Assembly (NCBI GenBank): GCA_964351395.1
Contig: CAYGOF010000017.1
Coordinates: 46,236-110,235 of the forward strand
Direction of reading: 5' to 3'
From: Imperialibacter sp964351395
GTDB taxonomy: Bacteria > Bacteroidota > Bacteroidia > Cytophagales > Cyclobacteriaceae
DNA: 64,000 bases
Positions within the stretch are counted from its first letter, which is position 1. Every line of letters begins with the position of its first letter. A program made the translations under genes and the position numbers. Below the pieces are notes generated by a model that saw nothing but the letters and a program-made list of their open reading frames with translations, had not been told where the DNA came from and did not search any database. Positions 35,201 to 42,991 of the stretch are shown here, in pieces.

Positions 35201-35564
35201 TCCAGTCAAAAACACTTATTCCATTACCGCGAGTTCCAATCCAAACCCTTCCGTACTTGTCTTCAGTAATTGAACTAATCCTATTGCCTACTATTGAGGC
35301 TCCATCCTTAGGATCATGTTTGAATACGGTAATATCGTATGCGTTGTAGCGATTCAGACCGTCCAGGGTACCAATCCATACATACCCTCTACTGTCCTTA
35401 AAAACACAATTGACTGTTCCAGTACTTAGCCCATCATCCGTACCGATATGGTCGAATGAATATTGATTAATTTGAGCCCTCAGGCTAAAAGATATTAAGG
35501 TGAGGGCAATCACGAGTAGAGTAGCTGTACTTTTCACAATGAGTAGTATTAATCTAGTTGACAT
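32265..35564 (-). CDS. Propeller/Y_Y_Y sensor fused to a methyl-accepting (MCP) signalling domain
   Basis: About 1099 residues from the ATG at 35564, which gives a clean signal sequence (TRLILLIVKSTATLLVIALT). Residues 30-690 are two-component-type propeller repeats (DSRGYVWIGTLDGLNRYN, and many like DGKIWIGTDGGGINVYDP). A Y_Y_Y domain follows (LSPGEYMFHVRATNSDGIWS), then a membrane helix (FRVLVVIVVVGCLTALYKWR). The cytoplasmic part is a chemotaxis-type signalling helix: LEELFKQTNILAINASIEAK, then RAGQAGTGFSVIAGEVRKLA. No HisKA/HATPase or response-regulator domain is present, so output would go through a CheA/CheW-like partner not seen here. Confidence 0.88.
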   Translation of the reverse strand: MSTRLILLIVKSTATLLVIALTLISFSLRAQINQYSFDHIGTDDGLSTGTVNCVFKDSRGYVWIGTLDGLNRYNAYDITVFKHDPKDGASIVGNRISSITEDKYGRVWIGTRGNGISVFDWTTESFTHFRNVEGDPKSLASNAVYVLMKDSQDRVLIGTGGGLNVYNDETNDFVKFTHNPNDSGSLSNNTVLAILEDAPGKFWVSCLSGSIDLFDLATGNTRRLVYDPTYAHSAERKRILKDSQGTIWVGTDGQGIYKVNPATGDFTRMVYDPYVQGLNHNIITFLHEMKDGKIWIGTDGGGINVYDPAKGTFSYIRNSLSDTKSLSSDAVYNFHEDASGIIWISTFRGGVNYYSPFKAKFTFYKKIPGDENSLSFNSVIGVAKGPDGKVWLGTDGGGLDLFDPKTGSFEHDRYSPFNSNSISSDVIKSIYTDHEGNLWTGTYAAGVTRYNPKTKLYTRFYSDPNDPSTLAANNVWSITEDAQNRLWLAALGGGLDMFHPESGTFSHYYHDPEDPTSLSSNQVIVLFNDSRNNLWIGTEDKGLCRFVSENGTFERFHANPDDPTALPNGSIRAIYEDSKGVLYIGTAAGFCVFDANSKTFATHPVSELLASDVISGMLEDKDGKWWISTSFGMSRYDPATGDILNFDKSDGLQGNEFNYTSSVATDAGYMIFGGTGGFNVFKPESIVLNDYEAPVALTDFSLFGKSVQFKDSLNGQVILDQPLSMIEKIELTHIENVFSIEFTSLDCTNPSRNKYRYQLDGFDEDWIEVGADKRRATYMNLSPGEYMFHVRATNSDGIWSDKERYLQIKILPPWWSTWWFRVLVVIVVVGCLTALYKWRVKALKTQRLELQKQVAERTAGLEAMMEVIKSNSGQITEVGKSLKAKSGQLAIDASTQDENAREIEEALAMISSNTKKSTENAHITNEISETTVKQLERIRTATLKNIDQTKMISRKMLILEELFKQTNILAINASIEAKRAGQAGTGFSVIAGEVRKLAEKSKEASDEIIQLARNGEKETEEVGALIMDFIPEVQRSARLIHEISSFSKEQDFAVDNVFSSLKSFFGISKKNADVSGEIHEISSELDGLANYLNEQVNRA

Positions 35565-35833
35565 TAGCTGGCATAAAGGCAAAGCCAAAAATACTGACGC
35601 AGTATGTCACAAACCGTGAATTGCACTTTCAAAGGCACATGTGAAAGAAATAAGCACTTGAAATACTCAAAGAATACCCTCTCTCAAAAAAAGCTGGAAT
35701 GAAGCTAATATTTCAGGCCAGGGAAATTACAGGCAGCCAAATAACCAGAAACTATTCTTCTATAGGGCTGTAAAATGGAGAGAAGGATAATGGAAAAATC
35801 GGAAATTATTAAAAACCTTACGTCAATTGATAC

Positions 35834-36238
35834 TCAGAAATATTTCTCTAATACCTCTTCCAGTACTTGTTTAGTAAGGGGTTTAGACATAAAGTCAACA
35901 CATACGCTGTCCTTTTGAGCTTTAAGTTTATCATCTGGATCTTCAGATGTGGAAAGCATAATAATCACAACTTTGCTTTGCAAACTGGCATCTAAATCCT
36001 TGTAGTGCTCCAAAAACTCCCACCCATTCATATCGGGCATATTGATATCAAGGAAGATCAAATCCGGATGCGGTCCATCATGCGAATCACGGTCTGCCAG
36101 AAATTGCAATGCTTCCCCTGCTGAACTCTTAGCCACCACTTCATCGGCCTTACCAGCCTTCTTGATTACACGTTCGTGAATGAAGTTGTGGTCCATGTTA
36201 TCGTCCACCAGCATTATGCATTTTACTTTATCTGCCAT
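35834..36238 (-). CDS. Single-domain response regulator (receiver)
   Basis: 134 residues from the ATG at 36238 (140 from 36256). Receiver features: acidic pair in IMLVDDNMDHNF, phospho-acceptor Asp in PDLIFLDINMPDMNGWEFLE, the Thr/Ser position in IIMLSTSEDP, and the conserved Lys in FMSKPLT. There is no output domain. It lies 270 bp upstream of the propeller sensor with an MCP domain and on the same strand, so it may take part in that pathway. Confidence 0.9.
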   Translation of the reverse strand: MADKVKCIMLVDDNMDHNFIHERVIKKAGKADEVVAKSSAGEALQFLADRDSHDGPHPDLIFLDINMPDMNGWEFLEHYKDLDASLQSKVVIIMLSTSEDPDDKLKAQKDSVCVDFMSKPLTKQVLEEVLEKYF

Positions 36239-36382
36239 TCCTTCTTTTGCTAACAAAATTCAAAAGTACAGTTAAGAAGTAGAATAATAATATAACTACA
36301 GTTTAAGTTCGATATTTTTTTTCACAATTATCCAACTCTTTCCTGTACCGAGGGAATGGTAAATTCTTTCTAATTTTACCAT

Positions 36383-36991
36383 ATGATGGAATTCGTAAAA
36401 ACTTTTTTCTTTCTCGTAGCAGTAATCGACCCTCTCGGGTCTATTCCGGTATACCTGGAAGCCACGAAACGTTTTGACGATGTTTCAAAAAAGAGAATCG
36501 CCATCAAAGCGACAATAGTGGCTGGCATGATTTTACTGTTTTTTATTGTTGGTGGCCAGCTCATTATGGAGGCCATGGAAATCACGCTTTCTGCCTTTCA
36601 GATCAGTGGCGGCGTAATATTGTTCTTGTTTGCGCTAACCATGATTTTTGGAGAGGGCAAACCAGAAGAAGAAAAGCACTTGATCAAAGACTATAAGCAT
36701 GTGACTGTATTCCCTATTGCCCTGCCATCCATCGCATCGCCCGGCGCCATTATGGCTGTAGTGCTCATCACAGATAACCATGTGTACAGTTTCTGGCAGC
36801 AAGCGATCACAGTCGCCATCCTGATATGCGTGTTGGTGGTAACATGCATTCTATTACTCTCTGCCAGGCACATTCAGAACCGAGTGGGTGAATCCGGCAT
36901 CACCGTCATCAGTAAAGTAATGGGATTGATTTTGGCCTCGTTTGCGGTTCAGAGCATTTTATCGGGCATCAAAGAGTACTTTGAACTTTGA
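36383..36991 (+). CDS. MarC family membrane protein
   Basis: 202 residues with about six membrane helices, starting FFFLVAVIDPLGSIPVYLEA, the most typical MarC signature, with a repeated IASPGAIMAVVL element near residue 117. Length matches the MarC/YchE family. Transport activity is not established for the family. Convergent with hisB. Confidence 0.9.
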   Translation: MMEFVKTFFFLVAVIDPLGSIPVYLEATKRFDDVSKKRIAIKATIVAGMILLFFIVGGQLIMEAMEITLSAFQISGGVILFLFALTMIFGEGKPEEEKHLIKDYKHVTVFPIALPSIASPGAIMAVVLITDNHVYSFWQQAITVAILICVLVVTCILLLSARHIQNRVGESGITVISKVMGLILASFAVQSILSGIKEYFEL

Positions 36992-37006
36992 CGCCTAAAA
37001 ACTCAA

Positions 37007-38113
37007 TTACAATACCCCTTTTGTACTCGGAAGTTGATTCAATGCATTCATGTCCCTACCTATGGCCATTTTTATGGCTCTCGCTAGTGCCTTGAAGGTC
37101 GCTTCAATTTTATGATGCTCGTTCGTTCCTTCTGCTTTGATATTGATATTGCTGAGAGAAGTATCTGAAAAGGATTTAAAAAAATGGTAAAACATTTCAG
37201 TTGGCATATCGCCCACCATTTCCCGTTTGTAATCTGCCTCCCACACCAACCAGGGTCTGCCGCTGAAGTCGATGGCCGCCTGAGCCAAACAGTCGTCCAT
37301 GGGCAGCATAAACCCATAGCGACTGATCCCCTTTTTATCCCCGATGGCTTTACGAAATGCTTCTCCTAATGCCAGGGCCGTGTCTTCTATCGTATGGTGC
37401 TCATCAATATGCAAATCGCCTTTTACAGTAATTTTCAGGTCGCAGCCAGAGTGCCTGCCTAACTGATCCAGCATATGGTCGTAAAAGCCAAGACCAGTAT
37501 TCATTTTGGTTTGGCCTGTTCCATCCAGATTGAGCTTAATAAAAATGTCGGTCTCTTTGGTCGTCCGCTTCACCTCAGCTACTCTGGGCGGCATTTTGAG
37601 GAAATGATAGATAGCATCCCAATCGGTGGTGCTCAAAGCAGCCTCCTCAAGGTGCTCTGGTCCTATGAAAATCGCCTTGGCCCCAAGGTTTTTTGCTAAC
37701 TGCACATCCGTTTTTCTATCACCAATCACGAAGGAGTTGGCAAGGTCATACTCACCTCCCATGTATTGTGTAAGCAAACCAGTGCGTGGCTTTCTGGTAG
37801 GAGCGTTTTCCTTTTCAAAAGTCTTGTCGATATGTACAGCAGCAAACGTCACACCTTCTCCTTCGAGCGTTTCCATCATCCTGTTCTGTGCAGGCCAGAA
37901 TGTATCCTCCGGAAAACTATCCGTGCCCAGCCCATCCTGGTTGGTAACCATCACAAGTTCATAATCCAGCTCCTCTGCTATTTTTCGTAGGTTGGAAATC
38001 GCTTTTGGAAGAAAACGAAGTTTTTCCAACGAATCAACTTGAAAATCCTCTGGTGGTTCTACGATGATCGTGCCATCCCTGTCGATAAACAGTACTTTCT
38101 TCATTTTGCTCAA
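37007..38113 (-). CDS. hisB: Histidinol-phosphatase / imidazoleglycerol-phosphate dehydratase (HisB, bifunctional)
   Basis: 368 residues. N-terminal HAD phosphatase (VLFIDRDGTIIVEPPEDF, later NSFVIGDRKTDVQLAKNLGA) removes phosphate from histidinol phosphate. The C-terminal IGPD domain (TGLGFYDHMLDQLGRHSGCD, DEHHTIEDTALALGEA, HHKIEATFKALARA) dehydrates imidazole glycerol phosphate and keeps the manganese-binding His clusters. Last gene of the hisG-D-C-B block; the gap to hisC is 4 bp. The start may be the ATG at 38104. Confidence 0.97.
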   Translation of the reverse strand: MSKMKKVLFIDRDGTIIVEPPEDFQVDSLEKLRFLPKAISNLRKIAEELDYELVMVTNQDGLGTDSFPEDTFWPAQNRMMETLEGEGVTFAAVHIDKTFEKENAPTRKPRTGLLTQYMGGEYDLANSFVIGDRKTDVQLAKNLGAKAIFIGPEHLEEAALSTTDWDAIYHFLKMPPRVAEVKRTTKETDIFIKLNLDGTGQTKMNTGLGFYDHMLDQLGRHSGCDLKITVKGDLHIDEHHTIEDTALALGEAFRKAIGDKKGISRYGFMLPMDDCLAQAAIDFSGRPWLVWEADYKREMVGDMPTEMFYHFFKSFSDTSLSNINIKAEGTNEHHKIEATFKALARAIKMAIGRDMNALNQLPSTKGVL

Positions 38114-38117
38114 GTTA

Positions 38118-39188
38118 TTAGCTAAAGGAATTTTCGTTCAGCAAAGCCAAGGCCTTCAATAGTGCTTCATTTTCCATTCTTGTACCCACAGTTATCCTCA
38201 GGCAACCGTGACAGTGAATCACATTACTCCTGTCTCTCACAATTACCTTTTGATCGATCAAAAATTGATACGTCTCTTTTGGCTGTGGCACCCTGATCAA
38301 CATAAAGTTAGCGTCGCTAGGGTAAATATGTTGCACCAGGGGTAAATCACTCAACTTTTGCTCCAGCCATTCCTTTTGCTCAAGGATATCGGCTACCATT
38401 TTTTCTTTTGCCAGCACATTGTTGAGTGCCTGCTGCACGATTTGCTGAGTAGGTGCTGCAATATTGTATGGAGGCTTTATTCGATTCAAAATTTTGATAA
38501 TCTCAGGGCTTGCAAAGGCCATCCCCAAACGTACGCCAGCAAGCCCCCAAGCCTTGCTTAGGGTTTGCAACACTATCAGGTTTGGTAACCGATCTAAATG
38601 CGGAAGAAATCCCTGATCTGCAGCAAAGTCAATATAGGCCTCATCTATCACCACCAGGTGAGGGAAAGCGTGCACCAATGTGAAAATATCTTCCTTTCTA
38701 AGCAGGTTGCCAGTGGGATTATTGGGACTACAGAGAAAGAGAATTTTTGTATCCGAAGCCGTAGCTGCCAATACTCCGTTCACATCTAGCTGGAAGTAGT
38801 CGTTAAGAGGTACTTTGATATTTTCTACATCATTGATCCCAGCGCTTACTTCGTACATGCCGTAAGTTGGTGGCACGGTAATGATTTTATCTTTACCAGG
38901 CTCGCAAAAAGCCCTGATCAATAAATCAATCGGTTCATCGCTTCCATTACCCAAAAAAATCGACTCGGGGGCGATGTTCTTTATCCTGGAAATGGCCAGT
39001 TTTACTTCCTGCTGATAAGGGTCCGGATACCTATTATAGGCCTCAGCAATTCCGGCAGAACCATACGGGTTCTCGTTGGCATCTAAAAAAACACCTTCTT
39101 TTCCAGTGTACTCGTCCCTGGCCGAAGAGTAGGACTTCAGATTGACAAGATGCTTGCGAAGCAGTGCGTTTGGATCAAAGCTCATCAC
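38118..39188 (-). CDS. hisC: Histidinol-phosphate aminotransferase
   Basis: 356 residues of the fold-type I PLP family. The Schiff-base Lys is in LQTLSKAWGLAGVRLGMAFA; the substrate and cofactor motifs ENPYGS, FLGNGSDEPIDLL, SPNNPTGN and VIDEAYIDF are present. It makes histidinol phosphate from imidazole acetol phosphate and glutamate. Its start overlaps the hisD end by 14 bp and its end is 4 bp from hisB, giving tight translational coupling. Confidence 0.97.
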   Translation of the reverse strand: MMSFDPNALLRKHLVNLKSYSSARDEYTGKEGVFLDANENPYGSAGIAEAYNRYPDPYQQEVKLAISRIKNIAPESIFLGNGSDEPIDLLIRAFCEPGKDKIITVPPTYGMYEVSAGINDVENIKVPLNDYFQLDVNGVLAATASDTKILFLCSPNNPTGNLLRKEDIFTLVHAFPHLVVIDEAYIDFAADQGFLPHLDRLPNLIVLQTLSKAWGLAGVRLGMAFASPEIIKILNRIKPPYNIAAPTQQIVQQALNNVLAKEKMVADILEQKEWLEQKLSDLPLVQHIYPSDANFMLIRVPQPKETYQFLIDQKVIVRDRSNVIHCHGCLRITVGTRMENEALLKALALLNENSFS

Positions 39189-40476
39189 CTGCTTCTTTAA
39201 GTTTTTGCAAACGAAGAGTCACCGCCATCTTATGGGCATCAAGTTTTTCAGCCGACGCCATGGCTTCTATGCTCGGCCCCAAATTAATAAGACCTTCAGG
39301 GCTAATTTTCTGAAACGTAATTTTTTTCACAAAGCTATCAAGCGATACCCCCGCCATGGCAGAAGCCCAGCCATTAGTTGGCAAAGTATGGTTGGTGCCA
39401 GAGGCATAGTCTCCTGCAGACTCCGGCGTATAATTCCCAATAAAAACAGACCCAGCGTTAAGGACCATTTCGGCATATTTATCTGCCTCTTTTAAAGCCA
39501 GTATCAGGTGTTCGGGGCCATACTCATTGATGAAATCCATGGCCACCATTTTATCTTCAAAATAAATCGTTCTGCTGTGCTCCAAAGCCTTGGCTGCCAT
39601 TCCTTTACGCGGCAAAGTCGCAAGCTGTCGCTCCAATTCCTGCGAAACACTGTCCACCATGCGCTTACTTGAGGTCACAAAAATCACCTGACTATCTGCA
39701 CCATGCTCTGCCTGTGACAATAAGTCTGCAGCAACAAACGATGGATCAGCATGTTTATCGGCGAAAACCAGCACTTCCGATGGTCCAGCGGGCATGTCGA
39801 TAGCCACCGTATCGCGGCTTACCATTTGCTTGGCTGCAGTGACGAATTGATTACCTGGACCGAATATCTTATCTACTTTCGGTACAGATTCGGTACCATA
39901 GGCCATTGCAGCAATAGCCTGCGCACCTCCCAGTTTCAGTATTTTACTAATCCCCAGCAAATGCGCTACATACAAAACGGTGGCATTTACTTTACCGAGG
40001 CTATCAGTGGGCGATGCAATAATGATTTCTTTACAACCCGCAATTTTCGCAGGAATACCCAGCATAAGTGCGGTAGAAAAAAGTGGGGCTGTTCCGCCCG
40101 GCACATACAAACCAACTTTACTTATGGGAATGCTACGTCGGCTACATGTCACGCCGGGCATTGTGTCCATCACCAGGGCTTCCTGCTTCTGTCCTTCATG
40201 AAACTTTTCGATGTTGTTTTTGGCCACTTGGATAGCAGCTTTGAGCGCTTCATCTACTTGATTGGCAGATGCTGCCAATTCATCTTCGGTAACAAATAAA
40301 TCGTCTAGTTCTACATGGTCGTATTCAAGGGCAAACTTGCGTAACGCCATATCACCATTCCTCTTTACTTTGTCGAGGATGGGCCTGACAACCTTCTCCA
40401 GTCGAGCAGGGTCCTGGGCTGGTCTTCCAACTAATTCATGCCACTGTTTCCTTGCAGGTTCGTATATGAATTGCAT
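39175..40476 (-). CDS. hisD: Histidinol dehydrogenase
   Basis: 433 residues, full length. Typical blocks are VPGGTAPLFSTALMLGIPAK, GGAQAIAAMAYGTESVPKVD, FGPGNQFVTAAKQMV, DMPAGPSEVLVFADK and the zinc/catalytic region SQAEHGADSQVIFVTSS and EHLILALKEAD. It oxidises histidinol to histidine in two NAD-dependent steps. Between hisG (12 bp gap) and hisC (overlap). Confidence 0.97.
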   Translation of the reverse strand: MQFIYEPARKQWHELVGRPAQDPARLEKVVRPILDKVKRNGDMALRKFALEYDHVELDDLFVTEDELAASANQVDEALKAAIQVAKNNIEKFHEGQKQEALVMDTMPGVTCSRRSIPISKVGLYVPGGTAPLFSTALMLGIPAKIAGCKEIIIASPTDSLGKVNATVLYVAHLLGISKILKLGGAQAIAAMAYGTESVPKVDKIFGPGNQFVTAAKQMVSRDTVAIDMPAGPSEVLVFADKHADPSFVAADLLSQAEHGADSQVIFVTSSKRMVDSVSQELERQLATLPRKGMAAKALEHSRTIYFEDKMVAMDFINEYGPEHLILALKEADKYAEMVLNAGSVFIGNYTPESAGDYASGTNHTLPTNGWASAMAGVSLDSFVKKITFQKISPEGLINLGPSIEAMASAEKLDAHKMAVTLRLQKLKEAGDEL

Positions 40477-40488
40477 TTCGTATTTGGT

Positions 40489-41340
40489 CTAGAGGATCAT
40501 TTTTTCGATCGGCACAACAAGAATACCTTCTGCACCGGCTTCCTTTAATTTTTCTATAATCTCCCAAAAGCGATCTTCATTGATAACAGAATGGATAGAA
40601 CTCCAGCCTTCCGTCGCAAGTGGAAGTACAGTGGGGCTTCGCATCCCGGGCAACAAACCGGCTATTTGCTCCAGTTTATCATTTGGCGCATTCAGCAGGA
40701 TATATTTATTGTTTGATCCGTTTTGTACGGATCGAATCCTGAAAAGGAGTTGGTCGAGCAACTTCTTCTTCTCATCGTTCAACCCCTTGTGTCCTACAAG
40801 CACCGCCTCGGAGGTGAAGATTGCTTCCACTTCTTTCAAGCCATTGCTAAGCAGCGTACTTCCGGAGCTCACAATATCACATACCGCTTCTGCAAGCCCA
40901 ATACTAGGGGCAATCTCTACAGACCCACTAATTTCGTGTATCTCAGATTGCACACCGTTCTTCTTCAGAAAAGCGCCGAGAATCTTAGGATATGAGGTAG
41001 CTATGCTTTTACCGTCCAGCATTTTAATTCCGGTGTATTCTTCATTTCGCGGAATGGCGAGCGAAAGCCTACACTTAGAAAACCCGAGGCGAACCACAAT
41101 ATCGAGGTCCTTTTCTTTTTCCTCAACCACGTTGAGACCTACAATCCCGATATCGGCTACACCATCGGCTACATAGCCAGGAATATCATCGTCGCGCAGC
41201 AATAGAAACTCCATGGGGAAGTTGTGAGATGAGGCCTTTAATTTGCCCACACCATTGCTGAAATGGATACCACACTCTTTAATCAGGCGAAATGAGTCTT
41301 CGCTTAGGCGACCGGATTTTTGAACTGCTATACGTAGCAT
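40489..41340 (-). CDS. hisG: ATP phosphoribosyltransferase, long form
   Basis: 283 residues, the long HisG form: catalytic domains (LRIAVQKSGRLSEDSFRLIK; VRLGFSKCRLSLAIP) plus a C-terminal regulatory ACT-like domain (KYILLNAPNDKLEQIAGLLP; ending AGAEGILVVPIEKMIL) for histidine feedback. It condenses ATP with PRPP as the committed step of histidine synthesis. First structural gene of this block. An upstream His-rich leader frame and hairpins (41420-41497) suggest attenuation. Confidence 0.97.
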   Translation of the reverse strand: MLRIAVQKSGRLSEDSFRLIKECGIHFSNGVGKLKASSHNFPMEFLLLRDDDIPGYVADGVADIGIVGLNVVEEKEKDLDIVVRLGFSKCRLSLAIPRNEEYTGIKMLDGKSIATSYPKILGAFLKKNGVQSEIHEISGSVEIAPSIGLAEAVCDIVSSGSTLLSNGLKEVEAIFTSEAVLVGHKGLNDEKKKLLDQLLFRIRSVQNGSNNKYILLNAPNDKLEQIAGLLPGMRSPTVLPLATEGWSSIHSVINEDRFWEIIEKLKEAGAEGILVVPIEKMIL

Positions 41341-41409
41341 GAAGAAACTTTAATTGAAGAAAAGAAAAAGAATATGTAAAATGAAATGAAGGCCTGTATT
41401 GAAATCACA

Positions 41410-41466
41410 ATGCTATTCCTTAATGAGAATGGCACATAGCATGGTCGTGGTTTTCGTGACCATGCT
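41410..41466 (-). promoter_or_regulatory. Alternative hairpins of the his attenuator
   Basis: Hairpin 1 pairs AGCATGGTC with GACCATGCT (arms 41458-41466 and 41438-41446), 9 bp, over the His codons. Hairpin 2 pairs ATGCTAT (41436-41442) with ATAGCAT (41410-41416), 7 bp, and shares five bases with one arm of hairpin 1. The two cannot form together, as in amino-acid attenuators. A clear terminator stem with a T-run was not resolved; a pyrimidine-rich tract precedes hisG. Confidence 0.55.
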
Positions 41467-41497
41467 GGCATGTATTGATATGTAGAAAGTAGATCAT
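41420..41497 (-). CDS. hisL: Candidate his leader peptide
   Basis: A 25-codon frame, ATG at 41497 to TAA at 41420, ending 79 bp before hisG. It begins MIYFLHINTCQHGH and has His at residues 6, 12, 14, 17, 19, 23 and 25: 7 of 25. This is far above chance for a short frame placed just before the histidine operon. It looks like an attenuation leader: histidine shortage stalls the ribosome and changes the fold of the following RNA. The start is ATG, with a TAAATTTG promoter-like element 10 bp upstream. Confidence 0.8.
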   Translation of the reverse strand: MIYFLHINTCQHGHENHDHAMCHSH

Positions 41498-41507
41498 TTT
41501 ACTCGGC

Positions 41508-41539
41508 CAAATTTATAGTCCATTGCGTTCATTTAAAAC
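41508..41539 (-). promoter_or_regulatory. Candidate Bacteroidota promoter for the his leader
   Basis: On the minus strand TAAATTTG fits the Bacteroidota -7 consensus TAnnTTTG, and GTTTT lies 19 bp upstream as a -33 element. Transcription would start close to the ATG of the leader frame, so a nearly leaderless message is implied. The -33 element is imperfect. Confidence 0.5.
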
Positions 41540-41717
41540 CCTGTAGTGGAAAATTGTTTAAGTTTTCTCGAAAAAAAATTCTTTTTGCACCGAACAGTGC
41601 CGATGGCAATCCTATCCTTAATGCATACCGAAAAATAGACCCCTCTATAGAAAAAGAGTCTGAAAAAGGGAGCAATCATGCTTACAAGGTTATATCTTAG
41701 CCACTTCATCAACTGCC

Positions 41718-42134
41718 ATGAGAGAATTAAAAAGACGTTCATTTATAAAAAAAAGCACCGGTCTGCTGGGCTTGCTAGGCCTGGGTACATATTCACTTGC
41801 AAAATCAAAAACTATGACACAATCTTCAGTTAACTTTTACCATGTTGTATACTTTTGGCTAAAGGATCCATCCGAGGCCAACAAAAAAACTTTTCTATCT
41901 TACGTTAAGGAATACACTTCAGGTATCGATGTAATTCAGCAGGCGTTCATTGGCGCTCCGGCTGACACAGACCGTCCCGTGATTGATAGTTCCTATACAT
42001 ACTCTATTGTGCTTGCCTTCAACAGCAAAGAAGATCAGGATATCTATCAGGAGCACCCAGTTCACCTGAATTTTGTGGAGAAAGCGCAAGATATGTGGAG
42101 CAAAGTGCAAGTGTATGATTCTGTGAAAGTATAA
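41718..42134 (+). CDS. Dabb (stress-responsive A/B barrel) protein with Tat-like signal
   Basis: 138 residues. The N-terminus (KRRSFIKKSTGLLGLLGLGT) is a twin-arginine type signal. The rest is a dimeric alpha/beta barrel domain: FYHVVYFWLKDPSEANKKTF, a central strand YSIVLAFNSKEDQDIYQ and HPVHLNFVEKAQDMW. Export of a Dabb protein by Tat would give a periplasmic form; the substrate is unknown. A terminator follows. Confidence 0.82.
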   Translation: MRELKRRSFIKKSTGLLGLLGLGTYSLAKSKTMTQSSVNFYHVVYFWLKDPSEANKKTFLSYVKEYTSGIDVIQQAFIGAPADTDRPVIDSSYTYSIVLAFNSKEDQDIYQEHPVHLNFVEKAQDMWSKVQVYDSVKV

Positions 42135-42162
42135 GGATATGGCTGCTTAAATTAAGTCGAAG

Positions 42163-42198
42163 AGCCCTACTTATTCCAGATAAGTAGGGCTTTCTTTT
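42163..42198 (+). terminator. Intrinsic terminator
   Basis: 11-bp stem AGCCCTACTTA/TAAGTAGGGCT with a 7-nt loop, followed by TTTCTTTT, 29 bp after the Dabb stop. Confidence 0.85.
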
Positions 42199-42552
42199 GT
42201 GAAATGATGCCGTAACCATCAACTGGAGGTATTATAGTAAGTGAACAGATTGTTTGGTAAATGTGGATGAAAATGAAAAATGTTGCAAAACCCCACATCG
42301 ACTAAGTCTTAAAGCGAAATAGCAAGCCAACCCACCCATCTAATTGACTATATGAAGATTGTACTTTCCCAAGAGCAGGGTCGCTTCGATAGAAACACTC
42401 ACCACACGATCAAATACTTCAAAAATCTTACACGTGGCAACAATATGCGATAACTACTTCCTTTTGGAGGAATAGTTGACGTTAATTTGATTATCAACTG
42501 AAAGCACTCAGTTACAATTGAGCATTAACCAGCCTGAAGCATTTTAACATTT
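42199..42552. other. Intergenic region without recognised feature
   Basis: 354 bp between the Dabb terminator and siaC-like gene. I saw no credible frame, hairpin or repeat. It probably holds the promoter of the downstream gene. Confidence 0.4.
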
Positions 42553-42933
42553 ATGGACAAATTCTACATTCATGCCACCGAATACACGCCAATGATCCAT
42601 TTTGACCCACTCAAAGGACTCATTGAGCTAAAAGGGAACTCTACACCGCACAATACATACGAATTCTACGACCTGATCATATCGAAACTACAGCATTACG
42701 TAACTGATGGATCGCAGGGATTAATTGCCAATATGGCCTTTAAACGTATCAATACAAGTTCTTCGATGTTGATCTATGATGTGATTCGCAAGATCAACCT
42801 CATCAAAGAAAACGGAAGAATGGTGAAAGTGAACTGGTACTATAAATACAACGACCAGGAAATGCATGAGTTGGGAAAAGACTTTTCGGCTATGTTGGAT
42901 CTACAATTTAATTTTGTTTCGATGGCAGCATAG
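42553..42933 (+). CDS. SiaC family (DUF1987) regulatory phosphoprotein
   Basis: 126 residues. Pattern of the SiaC family: YIHATEYTPMIHFDPLKGLI, ELKGNSTPHNTYEFYDLIIS, and a conserved Thr/Ser area with NTSSSMLIYDVIRKI. In characterised systems the protein is phosphorylated on a Thr/Ser and binds a partner such as a diguanylate cyclase. No kinase or phosphatase partner (SiaA/SiaB) lies next to it. Confidence 0.8.
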   Translation: MDKFYIHATEYTPMIHFDPLKGLIELKGNSTPHNTYEFYDLIISKLQHYVTDGSQGLIANMAFKRINTSSSMLIYDVIRKINLIKENGRMVKVNWYYKYNDQEMHELGKDFSAMLDLQFNFVSMAA

Positions 42934-42991
42934 GGATGTCACAAAAAGACTTAGCCTTCATATTAGTACTGTTTCGAAAAGCAGTTGCCTA

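Noticed and set aside
41420..41470. Thr-rich alternative frame (MVTKTTTMLCAIL) within the his leader
   Set aside because: It lies in a different frame, has no link to Thr genes, and the His-rich frame fits the downstream genes.
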